A stretch of 42,810 nt of DNA. Origin: Pseudomonadota bacterium (GTDB taxonomy: Bacteria; Desulfobacterota; S145-22). The position numbers and the translations under genes are program-made. Shown piece after piece: positions 1 through 8,531 of this stretch. The stretch's first letter is position 1, and the number at the start of each line of letters is the position of its first letter. The stretch is taken from contig WGDA01000055.1 in the NCBI GenBank assembly GCA_015493505.1, positions 1 to 42,810 of the forward strand, in the 5' to 3' direction. Under the pieces are notes generated by a model. The model had not been told where the DNA came from, searched no databases, and worked only from the letters and a program-made list of their open reading frames with translations.

Positions 1-1612
1 GGATAAAAGTTATTCAGCGCTGTATCCTCATGACCACCGATCCCGGGGACCTTGTCCTCGATCCCACCTGCGGCTCCGGTACCACGGCGTATGTGGCGGA
101 GCAGTGGGGCCGCCGGTGGATCACGATCGATACCTCCCGTGTGGCGCTGGCACTGGCCCGCGCCCGCCTCATGGGGGCCCGTTACCCCTATTACATCCTT
201 GCCGACAGCCGCGAAGGCCAGCTCAAGGAGGCGGAAATCACCGGCAAGGCCCCCTCCGAAGCGCCGACGCGAAACGACATCCGCCAGGGGTTCGTCTATC
301 AGCGCGTGCCCCACATCACCCTCAAGTCCATCGCCAACAACGCGGAGATCGACGTCATCTACGAGAAGTGGCAGCCAAAGGTCCAAAACGCCCTGGATCG
401 ACTCAACCGGGCCCTGCGTGGACACAAAATTCCCTTCAAGGTCACCACCGGTGGTCGGGAGGGGAAAGAGGTCATCTTCGACGCCCCGAACGACGCTACC
501 TTCACCATGCCCAGCGGCGAGGTCGTCAAGGCGTACGAACTGGTGGAATGAGAAGTGCCGCGGGAGGCCCCGGACGACTGGCCGCCGGAGGCGAGAGAAC
601 CCCTGAGGGATTTTTGGAAGGCCTGTATCGCCCGCCAGAAGGAGATCGACGCCTCCATTGCCGCCCATGCCGACTACGAATACCTCTATGACCGGCCTTA
701 CGAGGATAAAAAGAAGGTGCGGGTCGCCGGGCCGTTCACGGTAGAAAGCCTCTCACCGCACCGGGTCCTCACGGTGGATGAAGGCGACGAACTCATCGAC
801 ACGGTAAAGGATTCGGGAGACAGCGGATACGGGACGGAACGTGACTTCAATCAGATCATCCTGGAAAATCTGAAGATTGCCGGTGTTCAACAGGCTCACA
901 AGGAAGACAAGATCGACTTTCTCTCTCTGACCCCCTGGCCTGGGGAGTATATCTGCGGGGAAGGGCGCTATCTCGAAGGAAACGACGAAAACGGCGTCCA
1001 GAAGCGTGCTGCCATATTCATCGGGCCGGAATTTGGAACGGTCACGCGCCCCGATCTGGTCGCCGCCGCCCGTGAAGCGGCGGACGCCGGCTTCGACGTG
1101 CTGATCGCTTGCGCCTTCAATTACGACGCCTACGCCTCGGAGTTCGAGAAACTGGGCCGGATTCCCATCCTCAAGGCCCGAATGAACGCGGACCTGCACA
1201 TGGCGGGCGACTTGAAGGGCAAGGGCAACCTGTTCGTCATCTTTGGGGAACCGGACATCGATATCATCGAAGTGGGGGACGGTCAAATACAGGTCAAAAT
1301 CAACGGCGTGGACGTCTTTCATCCAACACCGGGGAAATCCGCAGCGACGGCGCGGACGGAATCGCCTGCTGGTTCATCGACACCGATTACAACGAGGAGA
1401 GCTTCTTCGTCCGCCACGCCTATTTCCTCGGCGTGAGCGATCCCTACAAATCCCTAAAAACTACCCTGAAGGCCGAAATCAACCTGGAGGCCTGGGAAAC
1501 CCTCTATTCCGACACCTCGCGTCCCTTCCCCAAACCCAAAGAAGGCCACATCGCCGTGAAAGTCATCAAGCACCTCGGGGACGAGGTCATGAAGGTGTTT
1601 CGGGTGAAGTAG
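1..1612 (+). pseudogene. Adenine-specific DNA methyltransferase (Mod-like), C-terminal part, 5' cut by window, inactivated
   Basis: The reading frame is already open at base 3 and runs in from outside the window. It contains the AdoMet-binding motif DPTCGSGTT (residues around 20), as in beta-class N6-adenine methyltransferases of the type III Mod / COG2189 kind, where the DPPY motif lies upstream and so is not visible here. Two lesions break it. A TGA at 549-551 stands where ELVE-W-EVPRE is expected (TGG to TGA), and the frame continues unchanged after it. A one-base deletion after about 1324 turns VFHP-NTGEIRSDG into the out-of-frame VFHPTPGKS; the correct sequence resumes in the next frame to the TAG at 1612. 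The C-terminal part (FNYDAYASEFEKLGRIP, ADGIACWFIDTDYNEESF, GDEVMKVFRVK) resembles that of large Mod-like methylases as I know them. No Res helicase-nuclease gene follows. Sequencing error is the alternative for either lesion. Confidence 0.82.
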
Positions 1613-1617
1613 GCTGA

Positions 1618-1646
1618 TTGAAAAAAGATGACAATGGTTATATTAT
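1618..1646 (+). promoter_or_regulatory. Sigma-70-type promoter of the four-gene operon
   Basis: TTGAAA at 1618-1623, a 17-bp spacer and TATTAT at 1641-1646 match the sigma-70 consensus at 4/6 and 5/6. It begins five bases after the methyltransferase stop and lies about 45 bases upstream of the first gene of the operon, so that operon is probably transcribed independently of the broken methylase. Confidence 0.6.
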
Positions 1647-1672
1647 GATTGTCGGTTGAAGCATTATCATAA
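1643..1672. promoter_or_regulatory. Inverted repeat overlapping the -10 box, candidate operator
   Basis: TTATGAT (1643-1649) and its exact complement ATCATAA (1666-1672) are separated by 16 bases. The left arm covers the -10 box and the dyad spans the expected transcription start, the usual place for a repressor site. A regulator encoded by the operon itself is an inference. Confidence 0.4.
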
Positions 1673-1689
1673 ACCAGGAGAAAAAACAC

Positions 1690-2316
1690 ATGCTCATCGA
1701 AAAAAGCATTGTTGTTGTGGCAGATGGTTGGAATCCTAGAATTTTTACCGCTGACTGGTTAAATACCCATACGTTTGTCAAGGATTTCGAGACAGAGCTT
1801 GTCACACCCCCTCTTTCCGTCGCCAGCTCTCCCAGATTCAAACTGATTTGCGAACCTCGAAAACTTCAACTATCTTTGAAAGATCCGGCGAATGACGGCA
1901 TAGATGAGTTAGCAAGAATTGTCAGGCCAATCGTAAAAAAATTTCCTGAAACAAAATACACTGCCTTGGGCGTCAATTTCAAAGGGCGAATCGACTTTCC
2001 TTCCGAGGAGGCGGTATTTGATTTTATCAAAAAATATGTTTCCGTCGGGGCAATTCCGGAATTTTGCAAGGAAAATGATCCTTCATTAATGGTTATTGTC
2101 CATCTCATCCGAGAGAATATTTTGGGAAGCCGTTTAACGATTAAGATGTTGCCGGCCATAGAAGCCAAATCCCACCAATACGTTCTCATTGTGGATTTTA
2201 ATTTTCACAATGACCTTAAAAAACCGGATGACATCAAAACGAGACTTGGGAACGCATCAAGAAAAGAACAAAAGAGCTTAAAGATTTTGGAGGGCCTAAA
2301 GCGTGCCTCAGACTGA
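1690..2316 (+). CDS. Hypothetical protein, first gene of the operon
   Basis: A 208-residue soluble protein I do not recognise. The ATG follows an AGGAG box at about ten bases. There is no signal peptide or membrane segment. It is built of alternating hydrophobic strands (KSIVVVAD, FKLICEP, YVLIVDFNFH) with a central helix DELARIVRPIVKKF, which suggests a compact alpha/beta domain. It is the first gene behind the promoter at 1618 and overlaps the next gene by 14 bases, so the two products are probably made together. Base composition is lower in G+C than in the methylase upstream, so it was probably acquired separately. The function is unknown; membership of a standalone defence or toxin-antitoxin-like module is only inferred from its neighbours. 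Confidence 0.75.
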   Translation: MLIEKSIVVVADGWNPRIFTADWLNTHTFVKDFETELVTPPLSVASSPRFKLICEPRKLQLSLKDPANDGIDELARIVRPIVKKFPETKYTALGVNFKGRIDFPSEEAVFDFIKKYVSVGAIPEFCKENDPSLMVIVHLIRENILGSRLTIKMLPAIEAKSHQYVLIVDFNFHNDLKKPDDIKTRLGNASRKEQKSLKILEGLKRASD

Positions 2317-3022
2317 AAGCTTTTCTTCCATAAATCATTCAATAATTCCAGTTTTATACCCATTGGGTGAGGAAACCGCATTGAAACATGAAATCAAAGA
2401 GTCCTCCCCGGCATATTCAGCAGGTTCAGTTCAGCAAAATTATAAAATTTTGATGTTAGGCCTGGACTCAAATCCTCTATTCTCGGAAACAACCGAGGAA
2501 ATCTACCCTCAAAGCAGTGTTAGTGAAACTAAGAACATACTTCTTGACGCCACCGAAAATCTTCTTGCTGATATTTTGCAACAAACTGAAGATGAATTAC
2601 AACAATTTATTGACGCACTAAAATCCATTTCAGATTATATTTCCGCTAAAGAAATACTATATGACGATAAAGAAGATCTGCTTTCGGAGTTAGAGGAAAT
2701 CGCCGAAGAGTACAGCGTTCCCAACTGGGACGGCTACGAGGCCCTTCCCATAGAACCTCAAGCCCTTGAATTAGCTAAAAAGTTCATTAACGCTTTACCA
2801 GAGGACCTCCCCCTCCCTGAAACGGCCCCTGAGCCGGATGGCTCTATTTCCCTTGACTGGATTTGGTCCAAGGATCGTGTGTTTTCCTTGAGTGTCGGCA
2901 AAACCTATGAGCTGTCCTACGCCTGGATAGACAACGAGGATCGAGGATATGGCGTTGCGAAATTTGATGGCGAAACCGTGCCTAAACGGGTAATTGATTC
3001 TATTCGTGGCTTTATGTCGTGA
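2303..3022 (+). CDS. Hypothetical protein with NWDGY motif
   Basis: A 239-residue protein starting at a GTG inside the end of the previous gene. The first ~100 residues are poorly conserved-looking, acidic and partly helical (ENLLADILQQTEDELQQFIDAL). The C-terminal ~110 residues look like the real domain: EYSVPNWDGYEALPIEP, an EPDGSISLDWIW segment and a terminal WIDNEDRGYGVAKFDGE region. Proteins with an NWDGYxA motif followed by EPDG(x)IxLEW occur widely as unnamed neighbours of proteins like the next gene; this is recalled from general knowledge, not searched. The stop overlaps the next start by four bases (GTGA), the hallmark of translational coupling. No function can be assigned. Confidence 0.75.
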   Translation: MPQTESFSSINHSIIPVLYPLGEETALKHEIKESSPAYSAGSVQQNYKILMLGLDSNPLFSETTEEIYPQSSVSETKNILLDATENLLADILQQTEDELQQFIDALKSISDYISAKEILYDDKEDLLSELEEIAEEYSVPNWDGYEALPIEPQALELAKKFINALPEDLPLPETAPEPDGSISLDWIWSKDRVFSLSVGKTYELSYAWIDNEDRGYGVAKFDGETVPKRVIDSIRGFMS

Positions 3023-3417
3023 GTTCCAGACTGCCATCTGGCCTTCCTGAAGCGGTTCTCGATGAGGAAGACCTTGCGCGCTTTATCACTTCCTCGAAAC
3101 AGTTCAGTACAAACGGCGTAAAAGCAGCGGCGCTTTTGCCCAACAGAAATGGGGAAACCTCCGTTTTTCGACATGGCAAGCATCCATTATCCGACCTTTG
3201 GGGTCTGGCTGCTCAAAATATCCAAGATAGAAACGTCCATGGCGCGGCTATCTTTAAGGCCAAAAGTGTCAGAAAAACGGAGCTCGAGGTTATCGCAAAA
3301 GAACCGCCGCCGCGACACGCGGACATCGTAAACTGGCCAACCGGTGCATTAGGAAAAGCAAAACAAAAACAGATAGCCCTTTTAATCGCTCGTGAAGCAG
3401 AACTGATCTTGAAGTAA
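3019..3417 (+). CDS. Hypothetical protein, coupled partner of the NWDGY protein
   Basis: A 132-residue protein that starts at GTG within the GTGA overlap with the preceding gene. Recognisable features are an N-terminal DEEDLARFITSSKQF stretch, a GETSVFRHGK strand, and EPPPRHADIVNWP followed by a C-terminal helix QIALLIAREAELIL. There is no membrane segment. Six bases separate it from the RelE-UvrD gene, so all four genes form one transcription unit. The very tight coupling to the NWDGY protein suggests the two act together. I recognise no characterised family; an antitoxin-like or adaptor role for the helicase's RelE domain is conceivable but unsupported by any motif. Confidence 0.72.
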   Translation: MSSRLPSGLPEAVLDEEDLARFITSSKQFSTNGVKAAALLPNRNGETSVFRHGKHPLSDLWGLAAQNIQDRNVHGAAIFKAKSVRKTELEVIAKEPPPRHADIVNWPTGALGKAKQKQIALLIAREAELILK

Positions 3418-3423
3418 TCTGAC

Positions 3424-5502
3424 ATGCAATTTCTTATTGCCGACACTTTCACCGAAAGCCTCGCGAAGCTGACGGGAGAGGAACAAAAGGCTGTCAAAAC
3501 CACGGCCTTTGACCTGCAGATGAATCCCGCCAATCCAGGGATGAAATTCCATAAAATCGACAGGGCAAAGGACCCGAACTTCTGGTCCGTCCGGGTCAAC
3601 AACGATATTCGCATCATCGTCCATCGCACGTCTTCAAGCCTCCTCCTCTGTTACGTGGATCATCACGAAGAGGCCTACCGATGGGCGCAGAGGCGGAAAC
3701 TGGAAACGCACCCCAAAACCGGCGCGGCCCAGTTAGTGGAAATAAGGGAAACCGTTCGGGAGGTCCCTGTTTACCAGGTTACAGAGCCACATGAGAAGTT
3801 CAAGCCCGCAAAACCTCTTTTATTCACCCATGTCTCGGATGAAGAGTTATTGCAGTATGGCGTTCCACCGGAATGGCTCGACGAGGTCCGGCAGGCGGAT
3901 GAAGACAAGATTCTGGAACTGGCGGAACATCTCCCCAGTGAGGCGGCGGAGGCCTTGCTGGATATTGCCGTGGGCGTCACGCCACAGAAAACAAGGGCCG
4001 CTACTGGGACAGATCCCTTTGAGCATCCGGACGCGCAGCGCCGATTTAGGGTAATGAACAACGTCGAGGAACTCAAACAAGCCCTGGAATTCCCGTGGGA
4101 AAAATGGACAATCTTTCTGCATCCGGCCCAACGGCAATGGGTTGAGTACAATTTCAATGGCCCCGCCCGCGTTTCGGGTTCGGCCGGAACGGGAAAAACC
4201 ATCGTGGCCCTTCACCGCGCCGTCTATCTCGCACGTAAAAACCCTGAAGCGCGGGTGTTGCTTGCGACATTTTCGGATATCCTGGCGAATAGCCTCAAGA
4301 CGAAACTACGACGCCTCATCAGCAGCGCCCCCAAGATCGCTGAACGTCTGGAAGTCCACGCCATGAAAGAGATCGGCCGCAGGCTTTACGAGCTGAACAT
4401 CGAACCGGCGCATATTGCCCCAAGAAACTTGATACAGAAGCTTCTTGTTGACGCCGCGAAAAAACTCGAGGAAGAACGTTTCAGCCCTCACTTTTTAATC
4501 ACGGAATGGGAACAAGTCGTTGACGCGTGGCAGTTAAAATCATGGGAAGAGTATCGTGACGTGAAAAGACTCGGGCGTAAAACCCGCTTGCCAGAAAGCA
4601 GGCGAGTCGTGCTGTGGTCCATCTTTGAAAAGGTTCGCGCGGAGCTGAATGACCGGGGGTTGATAACCTATGCCGGCCTTTTTGACAAATTGACAATCAC
4701 CGTGAAAGAGAAAAACCTCATCCCCTTTGATTTCGCGGTCATAGACGAGGCCCAGGACATCAGCGTCGCACAGTTGCGGTTCCTGTCGGCTTTGGGGGCA
4801 GATCGGCCAAACGGCCTTTTCTTTGCCGGAGACCTCGGCCAAAGAATCTTTCAACAACCCTTTTCATGGATGACATTGGGTGTGGATATTCGTGGACGCT
4901 CACGAACCCTGAGAATCAATTACAGGACATCCCACCAAATCCGGATGCAGGCGGATCGCCTCCTACCCCCTCAAGTGTCTGACGTGGATGGGAATATTGA
5001 CGACCGGCGGGGGACTATCTCTGTTTTTAACGGTCCCGAGCCGGATATAATCATATATGACACCCAAGAGGATGAGATCGAAAGCGTTGGTCAATGGCTT
5101 TCAAAAAGAAAAAGCGAGGGGATTTTGCCACATGAAATGAGCATCTTTGTTAGATCCGAAGAGGAATTGGAGCGGGCCCGGCTGGCGGCCGAAATGTCGA
5201 AACTCCCCTATAAAATTCTCGATGAAAGCGTCACGACCATCAGCGGCCATCTCTCCATCAGCACGATGCACCTGGCCAAGGGCCTGGAATTCCGTGCCGT
5301 CGCGGTGATGGCCTGTGATGACGAGGTGATTCCCTCTCAAAAACGGATTGAAACCGTCGCGGATGACGCGGACCTTGAAGAGGTTTACAACACCGAGCGC
5401 CATCTCCTCTACGTCGCCTGCACCCGCGCCCGCGATCATCTCCTTGTCACAGGCGTCGATCCCGCATCGGAGTTTTTGGATGATATGAGGATGAAGGGTT
5501 AA
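3424..5502 (+). CDS. RelE-like domain fused to UvrD/Rep superfamily 1 helicase
   Basis: A 692-residue protein. Residues 1-90 read as a RelE/ParE-fold domain (FHKIDRAKDPNFWSVRVNND, IRIIVHR, HHEEAYRWAQRRK), the fold of mRNA-cleaving toxins. After a linker comes a superfamily 1A helicase core: Walker A GSAGTGKT near residue 252, Walker B with Q motif VIDEAQD near 440, AGDLGQRIFQQ, RINYRTSHQIR, the motif V region MHLAKGLEFRAV near 620, and motif VI LYVACTRARDHLL near 665. All ATPase motifs look intact. Such RelE-UvrD fusions occur in other bacteria. The likely role is DNA unwinding or translocation with the RelE domain as effector or nucleic-acid-binding part; which one is unknown. It is the last gene of the 1690-5502 operon. 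Confidence 0.88.
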   Translation: MQFLIADTFTESLAKLTGEEQKAVKTTAFDLQMNPANPGMKFHKIDRAKDPNFWSVRVNNDIRIIVHRTSSSLLLCYVDHHEEAYRWAQRRKLETHPKTGAAQLVEIRETVREVPVYQVTEPHEKFKPAKPLLFTHVSDEELLQYGVPPEWLDEVRQADEDKILELAEHLPSEAAEALLDIAVGVTPQKTRAATGTDPFEHPDAQRRFRVMNNVEELKQALEFPWEKWTIFLHPAQRQWVEYNFNGPARVSGSAGTGKTIVALHRAVYLARKNPEARVLLATFSDILANSLKTKLRRLISSAPKIAERLEVHAMKEIGRRLYELNIEPAHIAPRNLIQKLLVDAAKKLEEERFSPHFLITEWEQVVDAWQLKSWEEYRDVKRLGRKTRLPESRRVVLWSIFEKVRAELNDRGLITYAGLFDKLTITVKEKNLIPFDFAVIDEAQDISVAQLRFLSALGADRPNGLFFAGDLGQRIFQQPFSWMTLGVDIRGRSRTLRINYRTSHQIRMQADRLLPPQVSDVDGNIDDRRGTISVFNGPEPDIIIYDTQEDEIESVGQWLSKRKSEGILPHEMSIFVRSEEELERARLAAEMSKLPYKILDESVTTISGHLSISTMHLAKGLEFRAVAVMACDDEVIPSQKRIETVADDADLEEVYNTERHLLYVACTRARDHLLVTGVDPASEFLDDMRMKG

Positions 5503-5511
5503 AGCTAATTT

Positions 5512-6111
5512 ATGACTCTAATTGAACGGTTATTTGAATTAGCAAAAGAGGGTTTATGGGGACAAATAATTTTTATGCTTATTTGTTTACTTTTAGGTGC
5601 GTTTTTCTCAGAATTATTTCATTTTTTGTTTGTTAAGATTATAAAAAAAACATTCATACAACGTAAGTTAGTCTACTTTGTAATTTTACCGTTAATATTA
5701 TTATTTATTTTTTTTCTAATCTTTTATAATCCAAATCGAGAAATAATTACAATACCAATAACGACGGATACTTATCATGTAGGGAAAGAATACAAAAAAA
5801 ATTATCCAGTCAAAAAAGAGGGCGGATCAACAGAATATCATTTCACTGTATTTTTAAAAAGAGTGCCTTATGAGGTAACAATAGAAATTGAAACATATGA
5901 CGTAGACAATATAAATGGATGGGTAATAGTCAACAACAAGAGGATTGGAAAATTTGATGTATTCCAAAAATGGAAAAAGAACATATTTGTAGTTAAGGGG
6001 GATAATTTTAAGAAAGGGAGAAATATCATAACGATAAAATCCAATGTATGGGCTGATGGTGAAATAGAAGACTTTCTATTCCGTAATCTTAAATTGATTG
6101 TGGTGTACTAA
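5512..6111 (+). CDS. Membrane protein with two transmembrane helices and an external beta domain
   Basis: A 199-residue protein of no recognised family. Two hydrophobic helices lie at about residues 14-43 (GQIIFMLICLLLGAFFSELF) and 52-71 (LVYFVILPLILLFIFFLIF). They are followed by ~125 residues rich in beta strands (EYHFTVFLKRVPYEVTIEIE, GWVIVNNKRIG, RNIITIKSNVWADGEIEDF) that look like a jelly-roll or carbohydrate-binding-type sandwich. The DNA is strikingly AT-rich and full of AAA and ATA codons compared with the helicase just upstream, a sign of recent transfer. The stop is one base from the next ATG, so it forms a pair with the DUF2971 gene. A membrane effector of a phage-response pair is a guess. 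Confidence 0.7.
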   Translation: MTLIERLFELAKEGLWGQIIFMLICLLLGAFFSELFHFLFVKIIKKTFIQRKLVYFVILPLILLFIFFLIFYNPNREIITIPITTDTYHVGKEYKKNYPVKKEGGSTEYHFTVFLKRVPYEVTIEIETYDVDNINGWVIVNNKRIGKFDVFQKWKKNIFVVKGDNFKKGRNIITIKSNVWADGEIEDFLFRNLKLIVVY

Positions 6112-6112
6112 A

Positions 6113-6823
6113 ATGCTTTATTATAAATACTGTAATTCTGATGGATTCGACATCCTACTCAATTCAAGGCTTAAAACGACAAGAGCCAGCGAGTTCAACG
6201 ATCCTTTTGATTTGGCCTTTGGTATCGACTTTGAAGAAACTGGTTCGGAAAAAATCGAACCAGGACTGACGAAAAAGTGGATACTTGAGTCAATTGAGAA
6301 AACAATGGATTCTCTAAATGAAAAATTTGGAATAGCTTGTTTTTCAAGGTGTCCAGACATCATTCAAATGTGGTCTCATTATGCTGAAAATCATAGAGGA
6401 ATCGTAATAGGGCTGGAGGAAGACGAATTCGTAGGAGATAGAGCAAAACTGGTTGAAGTAAAATACAGAAAAGACATGGTTATGCTCCCTTATACGGCTT
6501 CGATACCAATGAGTAAACAGGTTGAGAAAGAATATGAGAAGAGATTTAGAATTGTTATGGGAAGAAAAGAAAGCGGCTGGAGTTACGAGGAAGAAGTTCG
6601 TATCTATGCAGAATTGAAAGAGCAAGACAAGGATGGAAATTATTATGTGGAAATTCCCCCTTCATCGATCAGAGAAATATATTTAGGCCTCAGGTCTCCT
6701 GAAACTTCAGAAATAATCGCCAGGGCGCTAAAACAGAAAAAAGAATTCCGGCACCTCAAGATTTTCAAAATGGAAAAGTCGACAAGAGAGTATAAGCTAA
6801 TCCCCCGGCTGATCAACACATAA
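6113..6823 (+). CDS. DUF2971 domain protein
   Basis: A 236-residue protein from the ATG at 6113; the track's earlier start is a TTG inside the previous gene. The opening YYKYCNSDGFDILLNSRLKTT with SEFNDPFD, the central FGIACFSRCPDIIQMWSHYAENHRGIVIG and the later EEEVRIYAEL are hallmarks of the DUF2971 family (PF11185). That family is uncharacterised and often found among phage-defence and abortive-infection genes. The conserved ND(P)F, MWSHYA and E-R residues could form a nucleotide-handling pocket, but no activity is established. AT-rich like its upstream partner and spaced from it by one base, so the two were probably acquired as a unit. Confidence 0.8.
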   Translation: MLYYKYCNSDGFDILLNSRLKTTRASEFNDPFDLAFGIDFEETGSEKIEPGLTKKWILESIEKTMDSLNEKFGIACFSRCPDIIQMWSHYAENHRGIVIGLEEDEFVGDRAKLVEVKYRKDMVMLPYTASIPMSKQVEKEYEKRFRIVMGRKESGWSYEEEVRIYAELKEQDKDGNYYVEIPPSSIREIYLGLRSPETSEIIARALKQKKEFRHLKIFKMEKSTREYKLIPRLINT

Positions 6824-6845
6824 ATATGTCATAAAAGGTTGAACT

Positions 6846-7886
6846 ATGGATGAAGTCACCACTTACCATCCCCCCTGCACCATCACCCCGCGTATCGTGA
6901 GAGCGATAGCGGACATCTGCGAGGTCATTGGCCGCCTCGGCGCCATGGAAGATACCACTCGGGGGCTTTGGCTTCGGCGAATCAACCGCCTCCGCACGAT
7001 TCAGGGCTCGCTTGCCATAGAGGGAAACACCCTTTCGCTGGAGCAAATCACGGCGATTCTTGAAGGCAAAAGGGTTATTGCTCCCCCACGGGAAATACAG
7101 GAAGTCCGCAACGCGATTACGGCCTATGACCGGTTGCCCCGATGGAACCCGGAAAAGGAAGCCGATTTTCTGGAGGCGCACAAGACCCTGATGCGAGGTT
7201 TGCTCGACTCCGCCGGGTGCTACCGTCAAGGCGGAGTGGGCATCATGGCACGGGAAAGGGTTATCCATGTGGCGCCATCGGCAAAGCGGGTGCCGGCGCT
7301 GATGCGTGACCTCTTTGAATGGCTGAAAGCAAGCGAACATCACCCCCTTGTCACAAGCGCGATCTTTCACTATGAGCTCGAGTTCATCCATCCCTTTGAG
7401 GACGGTAATGGACGCATTGGGCGTCTTTGGCAAACCCTGATCCTTTCCCGCTGGAACCCGATATTCACGGCGGTGCCGGTTGAAAGCATGGTTTACAAAA
7501 GGCAACAGGACTATTACGAGGCCCTGGCCCAAAGCACGAGCAAAGGGGATTCTTCCCCTTTTGTTGAATTCATGATGGCGGCAATCCAGGAGGCGCTGGC
7601 TCAATATACCACCCCCCAAGTTACCCCCCAAGTCGCACGATTGCTTTTCGTCTTGAAAGACGAAATGTCGCGGGGGGAGATTCAAGCCGCGTTGGGCCTG
7701 AAGGACCGCAAATCCTTTCGCTCCCGCTATCTCGCCCCCGCCCTCAACGCGGGTCTGATCGAGATGACCATCCCAGAGCGGCCCAACAGCCGCCTGCAAA
7801 AATACAGCCTGACCGAAAAGGGCCGGCGGTTTGTTCATGAGTTGCAGGAAAAAATAAAAATATGGAAGTGTGATGGTGTCAGATAA
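6846..7886 (+). CDS. Fic family protein AMP-transferase with C-terminal winged helix
   Basis: A 346-residue Fic protein. The catalytic motif HPFEDGNGRIGR (near residue 182) is complete: the His is the base, and the GNGR loop binds the nucleotide triphosphate. Fic enzymes usually transfer AMP to a target protein hydroxyl. An N-terminal inhibitory motif of the S-x-x-x-E-G type is present as SLAIEG (near residue 57), which marks class II Fic proteins that are auto-inhibited by a glutamate finger. The last ~80 residues (EIQAALGLKDRKSFRSRYLAPAL, then SLTEKGRRFV) form a winged-helix domain often seen in this subgroup. The ATG follows AAAGG. It is G+C-rich, unlike the genes on either side, and converges with the NYN gene with 11 bases between them. 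Confidence 0.92.
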   Translation: MDEVTTYHPPCTITPRIVRAIADICEVIGRLGAMEDTTRGLWLRRINRLRTIQGSLAIEGNTLSLEQITAILEGKRVIAPPREIQEVRNAITAYDRLPRWNPEKEADFLEAHKTLMRGLLDSAGCYRQGGVGIMARERVIHVAPSAKRVPALMRDLFEWLKASEHHPLVTSAIFHYELEFIHPFEDGNGRIGRLWQTLILSRWNPIFTAVPVESMVYKRQQDYYEALAQSTSKGDSSPFVEFMMAAIQEALAQYTTPQVTPQVARLLFVLKDEMSRGEIQAALGLKDRKSFRSRYLAPALNAGLIEMTIPERPNSRLQKYSLTEKGRRFVHELQEKIKIWKCDGVR

Positions 7887-7897
7887 TCAAAAACACG

Positions 7898-8521
7898 TTA
7901 CCAACTTTGGGGCTTATGAATAGATGTTCCAGGGATAGGATCAGGAAGTTGTGATGATGCAAGAACCCCTTTCCGGATACGTTTTACAAAATTTGTATAT
8001 CTCATGAGCTCTTTTGAGGGATGGGTTTTCCCTGGTATGATTAAACCAATAGTTTTTCCATGTTGTTCCTTAACAATGCGTAGCGATTCTGCCAGATCAC
8101 TGTCATTTGAAACGATCACGGCGCAGTCATATCTATCAAGCCAAGAATCATTTAAAATATGAACTGCAAGATTAACATCAGAGCCTTTTTCCTCTGTTTT
8201 TATAATTTTTACAAAACGTTGTTGTTCTGACGGTGGTTCAGCAAGAGGAGCAGAGATAATATGGCTTAGGAAATGGCCATAATAAATTGAAAGTTCGGGA
8301 ATGAACTTTTGAATAGCTCGTAAGTAGGTTTTTTGTCTAAGAGGTTGTTTGGTGTCTATTTTTCCCGACACAAGCGCTGTAAAATATTTTATGGCAAGGA
8401 TTTTATTTTTAGGATCAAGTAACTGAATGAGCAGTTTTTTGAGATCCAACCATTTGTATGGAGTATTTTTTAAGGCCCGGTAATAAAGATTGAAACCGTC
8501 GATGTAAATGTAGGTACGCAT
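7898..8521 (-). CDS. NYN domain (LabA/PIN-like) protein
   Basis: A 207-residue protein with the NYN fold of PIN-like metal-dependent RNases. The first acidic motif is YIYIDGFNLYY at the N-terminus. The others are EEKGSDVNLAVHIL (near residue 110) and AVIVSNDSDLAESLRIV (near 135), followed by GLIIPGK. The Asp residues of IDGFN, GSDVNL and SNDSDL are the expected metal ligands and all are present, so the nuclease site looks intact. NYN proteins occur in RNA processing and as toxins or effectors in defence loci. The ATG at 8521 is preceded by little more than a terminator-like hairpin (see 8532-8561). It is AT-rich and stands alone on the minus strand. Confidence 0.88.
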   Translation of the reverse strand: MRTYIYIDGFNLYYRALKNTPYKWLDLKKLLIQLLDPKNKILAIKYFTALVSGKIDTKQPLRQKTYLRAIQKFIPELSIYYGHFLSHIISAPLAEPPSEQQRFVKIIKTEEKGSDVNLAVHILNDSWLDRYDCAVIVSNDSDLAESLRIVKEQHGKTIGLIIPGKTHPSKELMRYTNFVKRIRKGVLASSQLPDPIPGTSIHKPQSW

Positions 8522-8531
8522 ATTTTTCGTA

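Noticed and set aside
549-551. TGA as selenocysteine or reassigned Trp codon
   Set aside because: Homologues have Trp, no SECIS-like hairpin is evident, TGA ends many other genes here, and a frameshift downstream shows that the gene is decayed.
6813-7838. 341-residue ORF antisense to the Fic gene
   Set aside because: The Fic motif HPFEDGNGRIGR is on the plus strand; the antisense frame is a shadow of G+C-rich codons.
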